DNA from: GCA-2733415 sp964635575 | Lineage (GTDB): Bacteria > Bacteroidota > Bacteroidia > Flavobacteriales > Flavobacteriaceae | DNA length: 17,494 bases | Reading direction: 5' to 3' | Assembly: GCA_964635575.1 (NCBI GenBank) | Contig: CAZWNY010000039.1 | Span: 1 to 17,494 of the forward strand | In this document: positions 7,157 to 14,856 of the stretch, in pieces | Position numbering within the stretch: the first letter of the stretch is position 1 | Layout: the number at the start of each line of letters is the position of its first letter | The notes under the pieces: model-generated | Database searches by the model: none | What the model was told of the DNA's origin: nothing | What the model saw: the letters and a program-made list of their open reading frames with translations, nothing else | Made by a program: the position numbers and the translations under genes

Positions 7157-7912
7157 ATGGCAAAACTAACAGAAACCGTAAAACATCTAATTATTATAAA
7201 TGTGCTATTTTTTATAGCGACTTATGTTTTAAAAACAAGAGGTATAAATTTAGAAGACTATCTAGCTCTTTTTTTTATTAAAAACCCAATGTTTCAGCCT
7301 TGGCAGTTTGTAACTACAATGTTTATGCACGCTAGTGTAAATCATATTTTATTTAATATGTTAGCATTATGGATGTTTGGATCTCCGTTAGAAGAAATGT
7401 GGGGAAAAAATAAATTTTTATTTTATTATTTTTCAACAGGAATTGGAGCAAGCTTAATTTATACATTAGCTAATTATTTGCAGTTTCAGCCTGTTTTCGA
7501 TGCTTTATTGTCTTCAGGTTTACAAGAATCAGAAATTTTAAATATTTTAAAAACAGGACAATATAATACCTCAATTTTAGAACGTGTTTCGGCAGAATCA
7601 CTATCCTCTTTATATCAAATATTTAATACTCCAGCAGTAGGAGCTTCAGGAGCAATAATGGGATTATTGGTTGGTTTCGGAATGTTGTTTCCAAATGCAG
7701 AGTTAATGTTGTTGTTTTTCCCTGTACCTGTAAAAGCAAAGTATTTTATACCTGTTTTAATCGGTTTAGATGTGTTTTCAGGTTTGACAGGTGTTTCGGT
7801 GTTTAGTCCGAATAACACCGCATATTGGGCACATATTGGCGGTGCGTTAATAGGATTATTGATGATGTTGTATTGGAAACGCATACAATTTGATAAAAAT
7901 AGATGGAATTAA
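7157..7912 (+). CDS. Rhomboid family intramembrane serine protease (first copy)
   Basis: Rhomboids cut substrate proteins within the membrane using a Ser-His dyad. This 251-residue protein has several hydrophobic helices, the N-terminal HASVNHILFNML motif (H58, H63, N67), the serine in GASGAIMG (S164) and the histidine in YWAHIGGALIG (H226), so it should be active. A longer insertion (about residues 105-155) separates the HxxxxHxxxN helix from the GxSG helix. It begins one base after the mutL stop and ends 20 bases before a second rhomboid. Its substrates are unknown. Confidence 0.92.
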   Translation: MAKLTETVKHLIIINVLFFIATYVLKTRGINLEDYLALFFIKNPMFQPWQFVTTMFMHASVNHILFNMLALWMFGSPLEEMWGKNKFLFYYFSTGIGASLIYTLANYLQFQPVFDALLSSGLQESEILNILKTGQYNTSILERVSAESLSSLYQIFNTPAVGASGAIMGLLVGFGMLFPNAELMLLFFPVPVKAKYFIPVLIGLDVFSGLTGVSVFSPNNTAYWAHIGGALIGLLMMLYWKRIQFDKNRWN

Positions 7913-7932
7913 ACGCCCTACAAAAATAGAAA

Positions 7933-8787
7933 ATGGATAAAGATCAAATACTAAAAAAATATAAAGCATTAAACATTGCTGAAAAACTCATTGTTATTAA
8001 TGTAGGAATTTTTATGGTGTTTACAATATTGTTCTCGGTATTTAAAAGTAAAGTAACAGCTAATTTTTTTGTTTTAAATAGTGATTTTATAACAACCATA
8101 TTAAACCCATGGAGCATATTAACGTATGCTTTTATGCACGCAGATTTTATGCATCTGTTTTTTAATATGCTGATGTTGTACTACATTTCAAAGCTATTTT
8201 TTTCTATTTTTAATGTAAAACTTTTTTTAAAGGTATATTTATTAGGAGCAATTGCAGGAGCAATAGCTTTTTTATTAGCATGCAATATGTTTCCTGTGTT
8301 TTTTGTTAATAATAATTATTTAGTAGGAGCTTCTGCAGCAATAACCGCAATTTTAATATTTTTATGCACAAGTTTTCCGAAACAAAACGTACAAGTATTT
8401 ACGTTTCAATTAAAACTATGGCATATAGGAGCAACTTTTGTAGTGCTAGATGTTTTTCGACTTTTTTCAGATAATTCAGGCGGATATATTGCTCATTTAG
8501 GAGGTGCTTTATTAGGCTATTTATATGCAAAACAATACTTAAAAGGGAACGATATTGGGAAAGGTTTTGAAAAAATAATGAAAACCATAACAAATTGGTT
8601 TGTTAAAAAACAACAAACTAAAATGAAAACCGTACATAAAACCCGTAGAAACCGTAATGAAGCACACCAAACAGTGCATCAAAAAAATAAAGCAAAACAA
8701 AATAAAATAAACGTAATTTTAGATAAAATAAGTAAAAGCGGTTACGATAGTTTAACAAAAGAAGAAAAAGAATTTTTATTTAAATAA
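7933..8787 (+). CDS. Rhomboid family protease with basic C-terminal tail (second copy)
   Basis: This 284-residue protein is a distinct rhomboid, not a recent duplicate of its neighbour. It has MHADFMHLFFNML (H69, H74, N78), the serine in GASAAITA (S134; GxSA instead of GxSG) and the histidine in YIAHLGGALLGY (H188). After the last membrane helix it carries a hydrophilic, strongly basic tail (about 205-260). This ends in a conserved-looking segment, ILDKISKSGYDSLTKEEKEF (262-281), which I recall from many Bacteroidota rhomboids (a small domain labelled DUF6576). The tail should lie in the cytoplasm and may bind a partner. It is separated from the next gene by 35 bases. Confidence 0.9.
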   Translation: MDKDQILKKYKALNIAEKLIVINVGIFMVFTILFSVFKSKVTANFFVLNSDFITTILNPWSILTYAFMHADFMHLFFNMLMLYYISKLFFSIFNVKLFLKVYLLGAIAGAIAFLLACNMFPVFFVNNNYLVGASAAITAILIFLCTSFPKQNVQVFTFQLKLWHIGATFVVLDVFRLFSDNSGGYIAHLGGALLGYLYAKQYLKGNDIGKGFEKIMKTITNWFVKKQQTKMKTVHKTRRNRNEAHQTVHQKNKAKQNKINVILDKISKSGYDSLTKEEKEFLFK

Positions 8788-8822
8788 CTCATAAAAATTA
8801 AGTGATTAAAAAAATAAATTAG

Positions 8823-9848
8823 GTGAAAAATTTAAAAAGGATAGATAAATTAATATACCTACTAAACAGTGTTTTTGCAGTGGTATTGCTATTCTCTTAT
8901 ATATTGCCATTTGTTGCGCCTAAAGTATTTTCAGTATTGTCAGTGCTGAGTTTATCAGTGCCTGTTTTATTGATTGTAAACGTATTGTTTTTTTTTTATT
9001 GGTTACTAAAAGCTAAAAAGCAATTATTGTTGTCGTTATTAGTTTTAGGTATTGGTTACAAAAATGTAAGTACGTTGTATCGATTTTCTTCGGATGAAGC
9101 TCCAAAATACAAAACAAATAGCATATCTGTAATGAGTTATAACGTGCGTTTATTCAATTTACATAATTGGATAAAAACAACAGACGTTCCTGTCGAAATT
9201 TCCAGATTTATTAAAAAAGAAAACCCCGATGTGCTAGCTTTTCAAGAATTTCATCCACATAAAAAAATAAATTTCGCACAATATAAGTATAAATATCAAT
9301 CACTTTCAATACATAAAACAAAGTACGGGCAAGCCATTTATTCTAAATATAAAATTGTAAGTAAAGGCGATATTGTATTTAAAAAATCCTATAATAAAGC
9401 TATTTTTGTTGATATTTTAAAAGGAAAAGATACACTTCGAATTTACAATGTACATTTTGAGTCCTTACATATTAACCCAGATGTAAAAGAACTAAAAAAA
9501 GCAAATAAAGAACAGTTAGTAAAAAAGATTGGTAGTCGTTTTGTGTTACAACAACAACAAGTAGAACAAGTGCTAGCGCATCAGCAAAAAAGTAATTACA
9601 AAAAAATTATTTTAGGCGACTTTAACAATACAGCGTATTCCTATATATATAAACAGTTTAAAAACAAAAAATTTAAAGATGCTTTTGAAATATCAGGAAA
9701 CGGTTTCGGTAAAACCTATAACTTTAAACTATTTCCGTTGCGTATCGATTTTATTTTAATCGATGAAACTTTACACGCAACTAAATTCAAAAATTACTCC
9801 CAAAAACTATCAGATCATTACCCAATAAAAACCAGTGTTTTTTGGTGA
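8823..9848 (+). CDS. Membrane-anchored endonuclease/exonuclease/phosphatase family protein
   Basis: The 341-residue protein has three hydrophobic segments at the N-terminus (about 11-33, 36-62 and 66-80), followed by a catalytic domain of the EEP fold, which cleaves phosphodiester or phosphoester bonds. Motifs in order are SYNVRLFN (N107), FQEF (E142), YNVHFESLH (H211), LGDFNNT (D266, N268), RIDFILI (D309) and LSDHYP (D331, H332): the full set expected for metal-dependent catalysis. The start is a GTG at 8823. It is accepted because the N-terminal membrane helices begin directly after it and no ATG precedes them. The substrate could be DNA, RNA, a phospholipid or an inositol phosphate, and cannot be told. 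It is the last gene of the mutL operon. Confidence 0.87.
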   Translation: MKNLKRIDKLIYLLNSVFAVVLLFSYILPFVAPKVFSVLSVLSLSVPVLLIVNVLFFFYWLLKAKKQLLLSLLVLGIGYKNVSTLYRFSSDEAPKYKTNSISVMSYNVRLFNLHNWIKTTDVPVEISRFIKKENPDVLAFQEFHPHKKINFAQYKYKYQSLSIHKTKYGQAIYSKYKIVSKGDIVFKKSYNKAIFVDILKGKDTLRIYNVHFESLHINPDVKELKKANKEQLVKKIGSRFVLQQQQVEQVLAHQQKSNYKKIILGDFNNTAYSYIYKQFKNKKFKDAFEISGNGFGKTYNFKLFPLRIDFILIDETLHATKFKNYSQKLSDHYPIKTSVFW

Positions 9849-9885
9849 TTGAATAACTGTTTTGTTTTAAACCTTCAGTATTTCG

Positions 9886-9919
9886 TTTCATCATATTATA
9901 AAATCATTCCGTATATTTG
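9886..9919 (+). promoter_or_regulatory. Candidate promoter for the exonuclease operon
   Basis: TATATTTG at 9912-9919 is an exact TAnnTTTG. The best -33 element is TTTC at 9886-9889 with a 22-base spacer, one base off consensus. The predicted leader to the ATG at 9936 is about 10 bases. Confidence 0.5.
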
Positions 9920-9935
9920 TTGCTAAATAATAATT

Positions 9936-10709
9936 ATGGAACTAAAATTAAATAAACCCATTTGTTTTTTCGACTTAGAAACAACAGGAATACAGGTGTC
10001 AAAAGATAGAATAGTAGAAATATCAATACTAAAAATATTCCCAAACGGAAATAAAGAAAGTAAAACTTGGCGAGTAAATCCAGAAATGGATATCCCAAAA
10101 GAAGCATCAGACATACACGGAATTACCAATAAAATGGTAGAAAATCATCCAACATTTAATCAATTAGCTGCTGAGGTATATCAAATAATAAAAGACTCTG
10201 ATTTAGCAGGTTTTAATTCCGATCGCTTTGATATTCCGTTATTAGCAGAAGAAATGTTGCGTGCAAAAATTGATTTCGATTTAAAAAACAATGTAACAGT
10301 TGATGTGCAAACAATATTTTTTAAAAAAGAACAACGTACATTAAGTGCAGGATATCAATTTTATTGCAATAAAAACTTAGATGGAGCTCACTCAGCAGAA
10401 GCAGATACCATGGCAACCTATGAGATTTTATTAGCACAGTTAAAAAAATATCCAGATTTAGAAAACGATGTTAAAACATTGAGCGAATTTACAACACGTA
10501 GAAAAACAGCAGATTTTGCAGGCTTTATCATATTTAATAAAAACGGAAAAGAAGAGTTTGGTTTTGGGAAACACAAAGGTAAATTAGTAGAAGAAGTAAT
10601 AGCAAACGAACCAGGTTATTTTGGATGGATTCAAAACGCAGATTTCCCGCTATATACCAAAAAAGTATTAACAGCCATTAAATTACGTCAGTTAAACAAT
10701 AAATTTTAA
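9936..10709 (+). CDS. DEDDh 3'-5' exonuclease with C-terminal DUF3820-like domain
   Basis: The N-terminal 175 residues form an exonuclease of the DnaQ/epsilon type. Exo I is FFDLETTG (D13, E15), then HGIT (61-64), Exo II is AGFNSDRFDIP (D99), and Exo III is GAHSAEADTMATYE (H152, D157). It should remove nucleotides from 3' ends using two metal ions. The C-terminal part (about 192-245) contains FGFGKHKGK and EPGYFGWI, a small domain (DUF3820 type) often found behind such exonucleases in Bacteroidota. It lacks polymerase or helicase domains. It starts a four-gene run with the FAH enzyme, the Hpt protein and CinA. Whether it proofreads for DNA polymerase III or works elsewhere is open. Confidence 0.92.
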   Translation: MELKLNKPICFFDLETTGIQVSKDRIVEISILKIFPNGNKESKTWRVNPEMDIPKEASDIHGITNKMVENHPTFNQLAAEVYQIIKDSDLAGFNSDRFDIPLLAEEMLRAKIDFDLKNNVTVDVQTIFFKKEQRTLSAGYQFYCNKNLDGAHSAEADTMATYEILLAQLKKYPDLENDVKTLSEFTTRRKTADFAGFIIFNKNGKEEFGFGKHKGKLVEEVIANEPGYFGWIQNADFPLYTKKVLTAIKLRQLNNKF

Positions 10710-10760
10710 TAGCAAAGCGACAGTCAAAAAAAGAATACTACAATTTTTAACCAAAACCAC

Positions 10761-11372
10761 ATGAAGATAATTTGTATAGGTAGAAATTATGCCAACCACA
10801 TATCAGAACTAAAAAACGAAAAACCAACAGAACCAATCGTGTTTTTAAAACCCGACACAGCAATATTGTTAAAAAAACAACCTTTTTTTATTCCCGATTT
10901 TTCTAATAATGTACAACATGAAGTAGAGGTTTTAGTGAAAATTAATCGCATTGGTAAATATATAGATACGAAGTTTGCACATAAATACTATCAGGAAATA
11001 GGGTTAGGAATTGATTTTACAGCACGTGATTTGCAACAACAATTAAAAGCAAAAGGATTACCTTGGGAAAAAGCAAAATCGTTTGACGGAGCAGCAGTTG
11101 TTGGTAATTGGTTAGATAAAAATAAGTTTAATGACATAAATAATATCAATTTTAGGCTGTTAAAAAACGGAAAACAAGTACAAATAGGCTCAACCAAAAA
11201 TATGCTTTGGAAAATAGATGAGTTAATTGCTTATGTATCACAATATTTTACCTTAAAAATAGGAGATATTATTTTTACAGGAACACCATCAGGAGTTAAT
11301 AAAGTAGAAACAAATGATACATTAGAAGGTTTTTTAGAAGCAGAAAAAATATTTAAAATTACCGTAAAATAA
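10761..11372 (+). CDS. Fumarylacetoacetate hydrolase family protein
   Basis: This 203-residue single-domain enzyme belongs to the FAH superfamily and is of the short type that includes acylpyruvate hydrolase and oxaloacetate decarboxylase (FAHD1-like). Metal-binding residues are visible: E54 and E56 in QHEVEVLV and D85 in GLGIDFTARD. The loop IGRNYANH at 6-13 and the C-terminal FTGTPSGV are typical. It likely cleaves a C-C bond in a 2-oxo acid and may clear oxaloacetate or acylpyruvates. The final TAA overlaps the start of the Hpt gene by one base (TAATG). The exact substrate is not shown by the sequence. Confidence 0.9.
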   Translation: MKIICIGRNYANHISELKNEKPTEPIVFLKPDTAILLKKQPFFIPDFSNNVQHEVEVLVKINRIGKYIDTKFAHKYYQEIGLGIDFTARDLQQQLKAKGLPWEKAKSFDGAAVVGNWLDKNKFNDINNINFRLLKNGKQVQIGSTKNMLWKIDELIAYVSQYFTLKIGDIIFTGTPSGVNKVETNDTLEGFLEAEKIFKITVK

Positions 11373-11710
11373 TGAAGCAATACTATAAACTACATGCAAT
11401 ACGTGAAATAGCAGGAGAAGATGAAAGTTTTATAGTAATTATTATTGCTGCTTTTCTAGAAGAAATTCCTGAAGCGGTAGGCTTAATAAAAGAAGGATTG
11501 CAAGAAGGAAATCACAATAAAGTATATCAAAACGCACATAAAATAAAACCAACCGTACAACAATTTGAGTTGCCAATATATAAGGAGTTAATTATATTAC
11601 AAGATTGGGGTAAATTTAAGCAAAATACAAATGTAGATGCAGTATTTTTAAAACTTGAAAACATAATAAATAAAGTGATTTTAGAAATGAAAACAAACTT
11701 TAATTTGTAA
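11372..11710 (+). CDS. Orphan Hpt (histidine phosphotransfer) protein
   Basis: The 112-residue protein is predicted to be a four-helix Hpt domain. The phosphorylation site is H56 in AHKIKPTVQQF, matching the HxxKP core of Hpt proteins. The region AFLEEIPEAVGLIKEGL before it fits the helix that packs next to the site. It should carry a phosphoryl group between a hybrid histidine kinase and a response regulator; neither is in this window. Its start overlaps the FAH gene stop and its stop overlaps the cinA start, both through TAATG, so its synthesis is probably tied to both metabolic neighbours. Confidence 0.85.
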   Translation: MKQYYKLHAIREIAGEDESFIVIIIAAFLEEIPEAVGLIKEGLQEGNHNKVYQNAHKIKPTVQQFELPIYKELIILQDWGKFKQNTNVDAVFLKLENIINKVILEMKTNFNL

Positions 11711-12951
11711 TGAAAGCAGAAATAATAACCATTGGTGACGAAATATTAGCAGGTCAAGTAATTGACACAAACGCTACGTTTATAGCCGGTCAATTAAATA
11801 AAACAGGTATTTCGGTAATTCAAATAACATCAATACAAGATAACAAACAACATATTGTCAATGCACTTTCAGAGGCAGCAACCAGAGCCGATTTAATTTT
11901 AACCACAGGAGGCTTAGGTCCTACAAAAGACGACATTACTAAAAACGCTTTTTGCGAATATTTTAACGACACGTTGGTGCAAAATGATATCGTTTTACAG
12001 CACATTACGAATTTGTTTAAAACCATAACGAACAAACCGTTAAATAGTTTAAATAAACAACAAGCATTAGTGCCGTCAAAAGCAATAGTATTACATAATG
12101 AAAATGGTACTGCACCAGGAATATGGATGGAAGAAAACAATAAAACTTATATTGTATTGCCAGGAGTTCCATATGAAATGAAAGCATTAGTTAAAAATGA
12201 AGTATTACCAAAATTAACTTCAAAATTTCAATTACCTTATATAATAAACAAAACTATAGTTACACAAGGAGAATCAGAAAGTGTATTAGCTGAACGTATA
12301 GCTTTTTGGGAAGATGCATTGCCAAAACATATTAAACTATCCTATTTGCCAAACTTAGGAATGGTAAAATTAAGATTATCAGCAAAAGGAATAAATAAAC
12401 AAAAAGTAACACAAGAAATTACCGAACAAATAGAAAAAATCCTGCCACATTTAAAAGAAATACATATAGGATTTGAAAATACATCTTTAGAAACCGAAAT
12501 AGCACAATTGTTAACAACAAAAAATCAAACATTATCAGTATCAGAAAGTTGTACAGGCGGTTTAATAACGTCAAGCATTACCAAAAATAAAGGAGCATCT
12601 TCTTTTTTTAAAGGCGGAATCATAACCTGTCAAATTCAAACTAAAGTAATGTTGTTAGGGGTTTCGGACAAAACCATTAACAAACATACAGTAGTTAGTG
12701 AGCAAGTTGCTTTAGAAATGGTGGAGCAAACAAAACGTATGTTTCAATCGGATTATGCAATAAGTGTAACAGGTAATACAGACCTAACAAAAGGAGGTTC
12801 CGATACGGAAGTAGGAACAGTGTATATCGCTATAGCAACGCCAGAAAAAATGAGTGTAAAAAAGTTTAATTTTGGTAAAAATCGATATAAAGTTCAGAAT
12901 AAAGCAAAAAATAACGCACTAGAACTGCTAAAAAAAGCTATTTTAGAATAG
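11710..12951 (+). CDS. cinA: CinA family protein (nucleotide pyrophosphatase / NMN deamidase type)
   Basis: CinA proteins join an N-terminal MoaB/MogA-like domain that hydrolyses ADP-ribose and related pyridine nucleotides to a C-terminal domain that deamidates nicotinamide mononucleotide, both serving NAD clean-up. The 413-residue protein has EIITIGDEILAGQVIDTN (4-21), TTGGLGPTKDD (65-75), NGTAPGIWM (132-140) and PGVPYEM (151-157) in the first domain. The second has SVSESCTGG (276-284; catalytic serine probably S280) and GASSFFKGGI. In the deamidase domain, C307 stands where Tyr is usual, K312 is kept, and TGNTDL (354-359) stands where an AGP-containing loop is usual, so that activity is uncertain. 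It is the last gene of its operon. Confidence 0.92.
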   Translation: MKAEIITIGDEILAGQVIDTNATFIAGQLNKTGISVIQITSIQDNKQHIVNALSEAATRADLILTTGGLGPTKDDITKNAFCEYFNDTLVQNDIVLQHITNLFKTITNKPLNSLNKQQALVPSKAIVLHNENGTAPGIWMEENNKTYIVLPGVPYEMKALVKNEVLPKLTSKFQLPYIINKTIVTQGESESVLAERIAFWEDALPKHIKLSYLPNLGMVKLRLSAKGINKQKVTQEITEQIEKILPHLKEIHIGFENTSLETEIAQLLTTKNQTLSVSESCTGGLITSSITKNKGASSFFKGGIITCQIQTKVMLLGVSDKTINKHTVVSEQVALEMVEQTKRMFQSDYAISVTGNTDLTKGGSDTEVGTVYIAIATPEKMSVKKFNFGKNRYKVQNKAKNNALELLKKAILE

Positions 12952-13018
12952 GTTATAGGCAATAAAACAAGGGTTTAGTAGGTTTTTTAAAAATAATTAA
13001 AATATTTTATTATTTTTC

Positions 13019-13049
13019 TTTGTGTAATTAATGAAAAGCCGTAAATTTG
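13019..13049 (+). promoter_or_regulatory. Promoter of the rpmB-rpmG-DUF4295 operon
   Basis: TTTG at 13019-13022, a 19-base spacer, then TAAATTTG at 13042-13049: an exact match to the Bacteroidota consensus. Transcription should start near 13056, leaving an A-rich leader of about 27 bases before the rpmB ATG. Confidence 0.78.
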
Positions 13050-13082
13050 CACTTCGTTTAGAAATAACAAAAGAATAGAAAA

Positions 13083-13322
13083 ATGTCAAGAGTTTGTGAA
13101 CTTACTGGAAAAAAAGCAATGGTTGGGAACAATGTTTCTCACGCGTTAAATAGAACAAAGCGTAAATTTAATGTCAATTTATTAAAAAAACGCTTCTACA
13201 TTCCAGAGGAAGATAAGTGGATTACATTAAAAGTTTCTGCAGCAGCATTAAAAACAGTTAACAGAAAGGGAATTTCTGCGGTTTTAAAAAGCGCTAAAGA
13301 AAAAGGATTTTTAAACAAATAA
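13083..13322 (+). CDS. rpmB: 50S ribosomal protein L28 (bL28)
   Basis: bL28 is a small protein of the large ribosomal subunit. The 79-residue sequence has the family start SRVCELTGKKAMVGNNVSHA, then NRTKRKFNVNL, and ends with an LKxxxEKGF-type tail. It has a single cysteine (C5), so it is the form without the four-cysteine zinc site. It begins a three-gene ribosomal operon with its own consensus promoter; the gap to rpmG is 25 bases. Confidence 0.97.
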   Translation: MSRVCELTGKKAMVGNNVSHALNRTKRKFNVNLLKKRFYIPEEDKWITLKVSAAALKTVNRKGISAVLKSAKEKGFLNK

Positions 13323-13347
13323 TTTTAACGTTTAAAAGACAAATAAA

Positions 13348-13530
13348 ATGGCAAAAAGAGGAAACAGAGTTCAGGTAATCTTAGAATGTACAGAGCATAA
13401 AGCAACTGGTAAAGCAGGAACATCAAGATACATTACAACAAAAAACAAAAAGAACACTCCAGATAGATTAGAAATTAAAAAATTTAATCCAATCTTGAAA
13501 AAAATGACTGTTCATAAAGAAATTAAATAA
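13348..13530 (+). CDS. rpmG: 50S ribosomal protein L33 (bL33), zinc-free form
   Basis: bL33 is a 60-residue protein near the E site of the large subunit. MAKRGNRVQVILECTEH, then GTSRYITTKNKKNTPDRLEIKKF, is the family pattern. Only one cysteine (C14) is present, so this is the form that does not bind zinc and would not be part of a zinc-controlled paralogue switch. It is followed after 10 bases by the DUF4295 gene. Confidence 0.97.
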   Translation: MAKRGNRVQVILECTEHKATGKAGTSRYITTKNKKNTPDRLEIKKFNPILKKMTVHKEIK

Positions 13531-13540
13531 TTAAAGCGTT

Positions 13541-13693
13541 ATGGCAAAGAAAGCAGTAGCATCGTTACAAACAGGGTCTAAAAGATTATCGAAAGCAGTA
13601 AAAATGGTAAGATCTCCAAAAACAGGAGCTTATACATTTGTGGAAGCTATTATGGCTCCAGAATTGGTAAAAGATTGGTTAGCTAAAAAATAA
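13541..13693 (+). CDS. DUF4295 protein, probable ribosomal protein bL38
   Basis: This short gene encodes 50 residues, beginning MAKKAVASLQTG and ending VKDWLAKK. It is rich in lysine and placed directly after rpmB and rpmG, the usual position of the DUF4295 family in Bacteroidota. From memory, the structure of the Flavobacterium johnsoniae ribosome showed a protein of this family as a phylum-specific large-subunit component named bL38; I cannot check that here. Size, charge and operon position all fit a ribosomal protein. A strong terminator follows 25 bases after the stop. Confidence 0.88.
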   Translation: MAKKAVASLQTGSKRLSKAVKMVRSPKTGAYTFVEAIMAPELVKDWLAKK

Positions 13694-13718
13694 TTTTAGT
13701 TACATATAAAAGATATCG

Positions 13719-13753
13719 AGCTACTTTCTATTTAATAGAGGGTAGCTTTTTTT
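13719..13753 (+). terminator. Rho-independent terminator after the ribosomal protein operon
   Basis: AGCTACTTTCTA (13719-13730) pairs with TAGAGGGTAGCT (13736-13747) with two G-U pairs and a 5-base loop, followed by a T-run to 13754. It should end most transcription from the rpmB promoter. ftsY starts 45 bases later, so ftsY may depend on readthrough or a weak promoter of its own that I cannot identify. Confidence 0.9.
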
Positions 13754-13798
13754 TATACCAATTTTATTGAAAACTAAACCACTAATAAGATATAAAAA

Positions 13799-14752
13799 AT
13801 GAGTTTTTTTAAAAAAATATTTTCAAAAGAAAAAAAAGAAACCTTAGATAAAGGTTTGGAGAAAACAAAATCTTCGTTTTTTTTAAAATTAACTAAAGCT
13901 GTAGTAGGAAAAACTACCATAGATGATGCTGTTTTAGATAATTTAGAAGAAATACTCATTTCAAGTGATGTAGGAGTAAATACCACATTAAAAATTATAA
14001 AAAAAATAGAAGCACGTGTAGCTAGAAATAAATATTTAGGCACCGAAGATCTTAATAAAATTTTAAAAGAAGAAATAGCTAGCTTATTGTCAGAAACCAG
14101 CTCGGGAGAAGAAAAAGAATACGCTATTCCTGAAAACAAAAAACCGTATGTAATTATGGTTGTAGGTGTAAATGGAGCAGGAAAAACAACAACTATAGGT
14201 AAATTAGCATATCAATTTAAAAAACAAGGATTAAAAGTAGTTTTAGGAGCTGCAGATACTTTTAGAGCCGCCGCAATAGATCAATTACAAGTATGGGCAG
14301 ATCGTGTAGATGTGCCAATTGTACGTCAAAATATGGGCAGTGATCCTGCGTCCGTAGCATTTGATACCCTAGAATCTGGAATTTCCAAAAATGCAGATGT
14401 AATTATTATAGATACCGCAGGTCGTTTACACAATAAAGTAAATTTAATGAACGAGCTAACTAAAATTAAAAGAGTAATGCAAAAAGTAGTAGCAGACGCA
14501 CCGCATGATGTTTTGTTAGTGTTAGACGGATCTACAGGTCAAAATGCATTTGAGCAAGCAAAGCAATTTACTAAAGCAACCGAAGTTACCGCTTTAGCAG
14601 TTACTAAATTAGATGGCACAGCAAAAGGAGGAGTCGTTATCGGTATTAGTGACCAATTTCAAATACCTGTAAAATATATTGGCGTTGGAGAAGGTATTGA
14701 AGACTTGCAAGTATTTAATAAATATGAGTTTGTAGACTCTTTTTTTAAATAA
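13799..14752 (+). CDS. ftsY: Signal recognition particle receptor FtsY
   Basis: FtsY is the membrane-associated GTPase that receives ribosomes carrying signal recognition particle and passes them to the Sec translocon. The 317-residue protein has a helical N domain (about 25-105) and the G domain: GVNGAGKT (123-130), ADTFRAAAIDQL (152-163), DTAGR (205-209), TKLDGTAKGG (269-278) and a final GVGEGIEDL. It lacks the long acidic A domain of the E. coli protein and begins with a short basic segment (MSFFKKIFSKEKK), which is common in Bacteroidota. In other flavobacteria rimO often follows ftsY; here the next gene is an unrelated surface protein. Confidence 0.97.
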   Translation: MSFFKKIFSKEKKETLDKGLEKTKSSFFLKLTKAVVGKTTIDDAVLDNLEEILISSDVGVNTTLKIIKKIEARVARNKYLGTEDLNKILKEEIASLLSETSSGEEKEYAIPENKKPYVIMVVGVNGAGKTTTIGKLAYQFKKQGLKVVLGAADTFRAAAIDQLQVWADRVDVPIVRQNMGSDPASVAFDTLESGISKNADVIIIDTAGRLHNKVNLMNELTKIKRVMQKVVADAPHDVLLVLDGSTGQNAFEQAKQFTKATEVTALAVTKLDGTAKGGVVIGISDQFQIPVKYIGVGEGIEDLQVFNKYEFVDSFFK

Positions 14753-14856
14753 AAGCAAATAAATAATTATTTTGCATAATAGTAGTAGGGAATTTACTCG
14801 TTAAAACGTTATTAATGTAACTCGATATTTTTTGAAGTTTATAAAAAAAAATACAA

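Noticed and set aside
12989..13017. Long AT-only inverted repeat between cinA and rpmB
   Set aside because: The arms are only A and T with one bulged base. Such repeats arise easily in this composition, and no GC-containing stem supports a terminator.
14755..14775. Imperfect hairpin GCAAA...TTTGC directly after ftsY as a terminator
   Set aside because: The stem has a bulge, is mostly A-T, and no T-run follows it.
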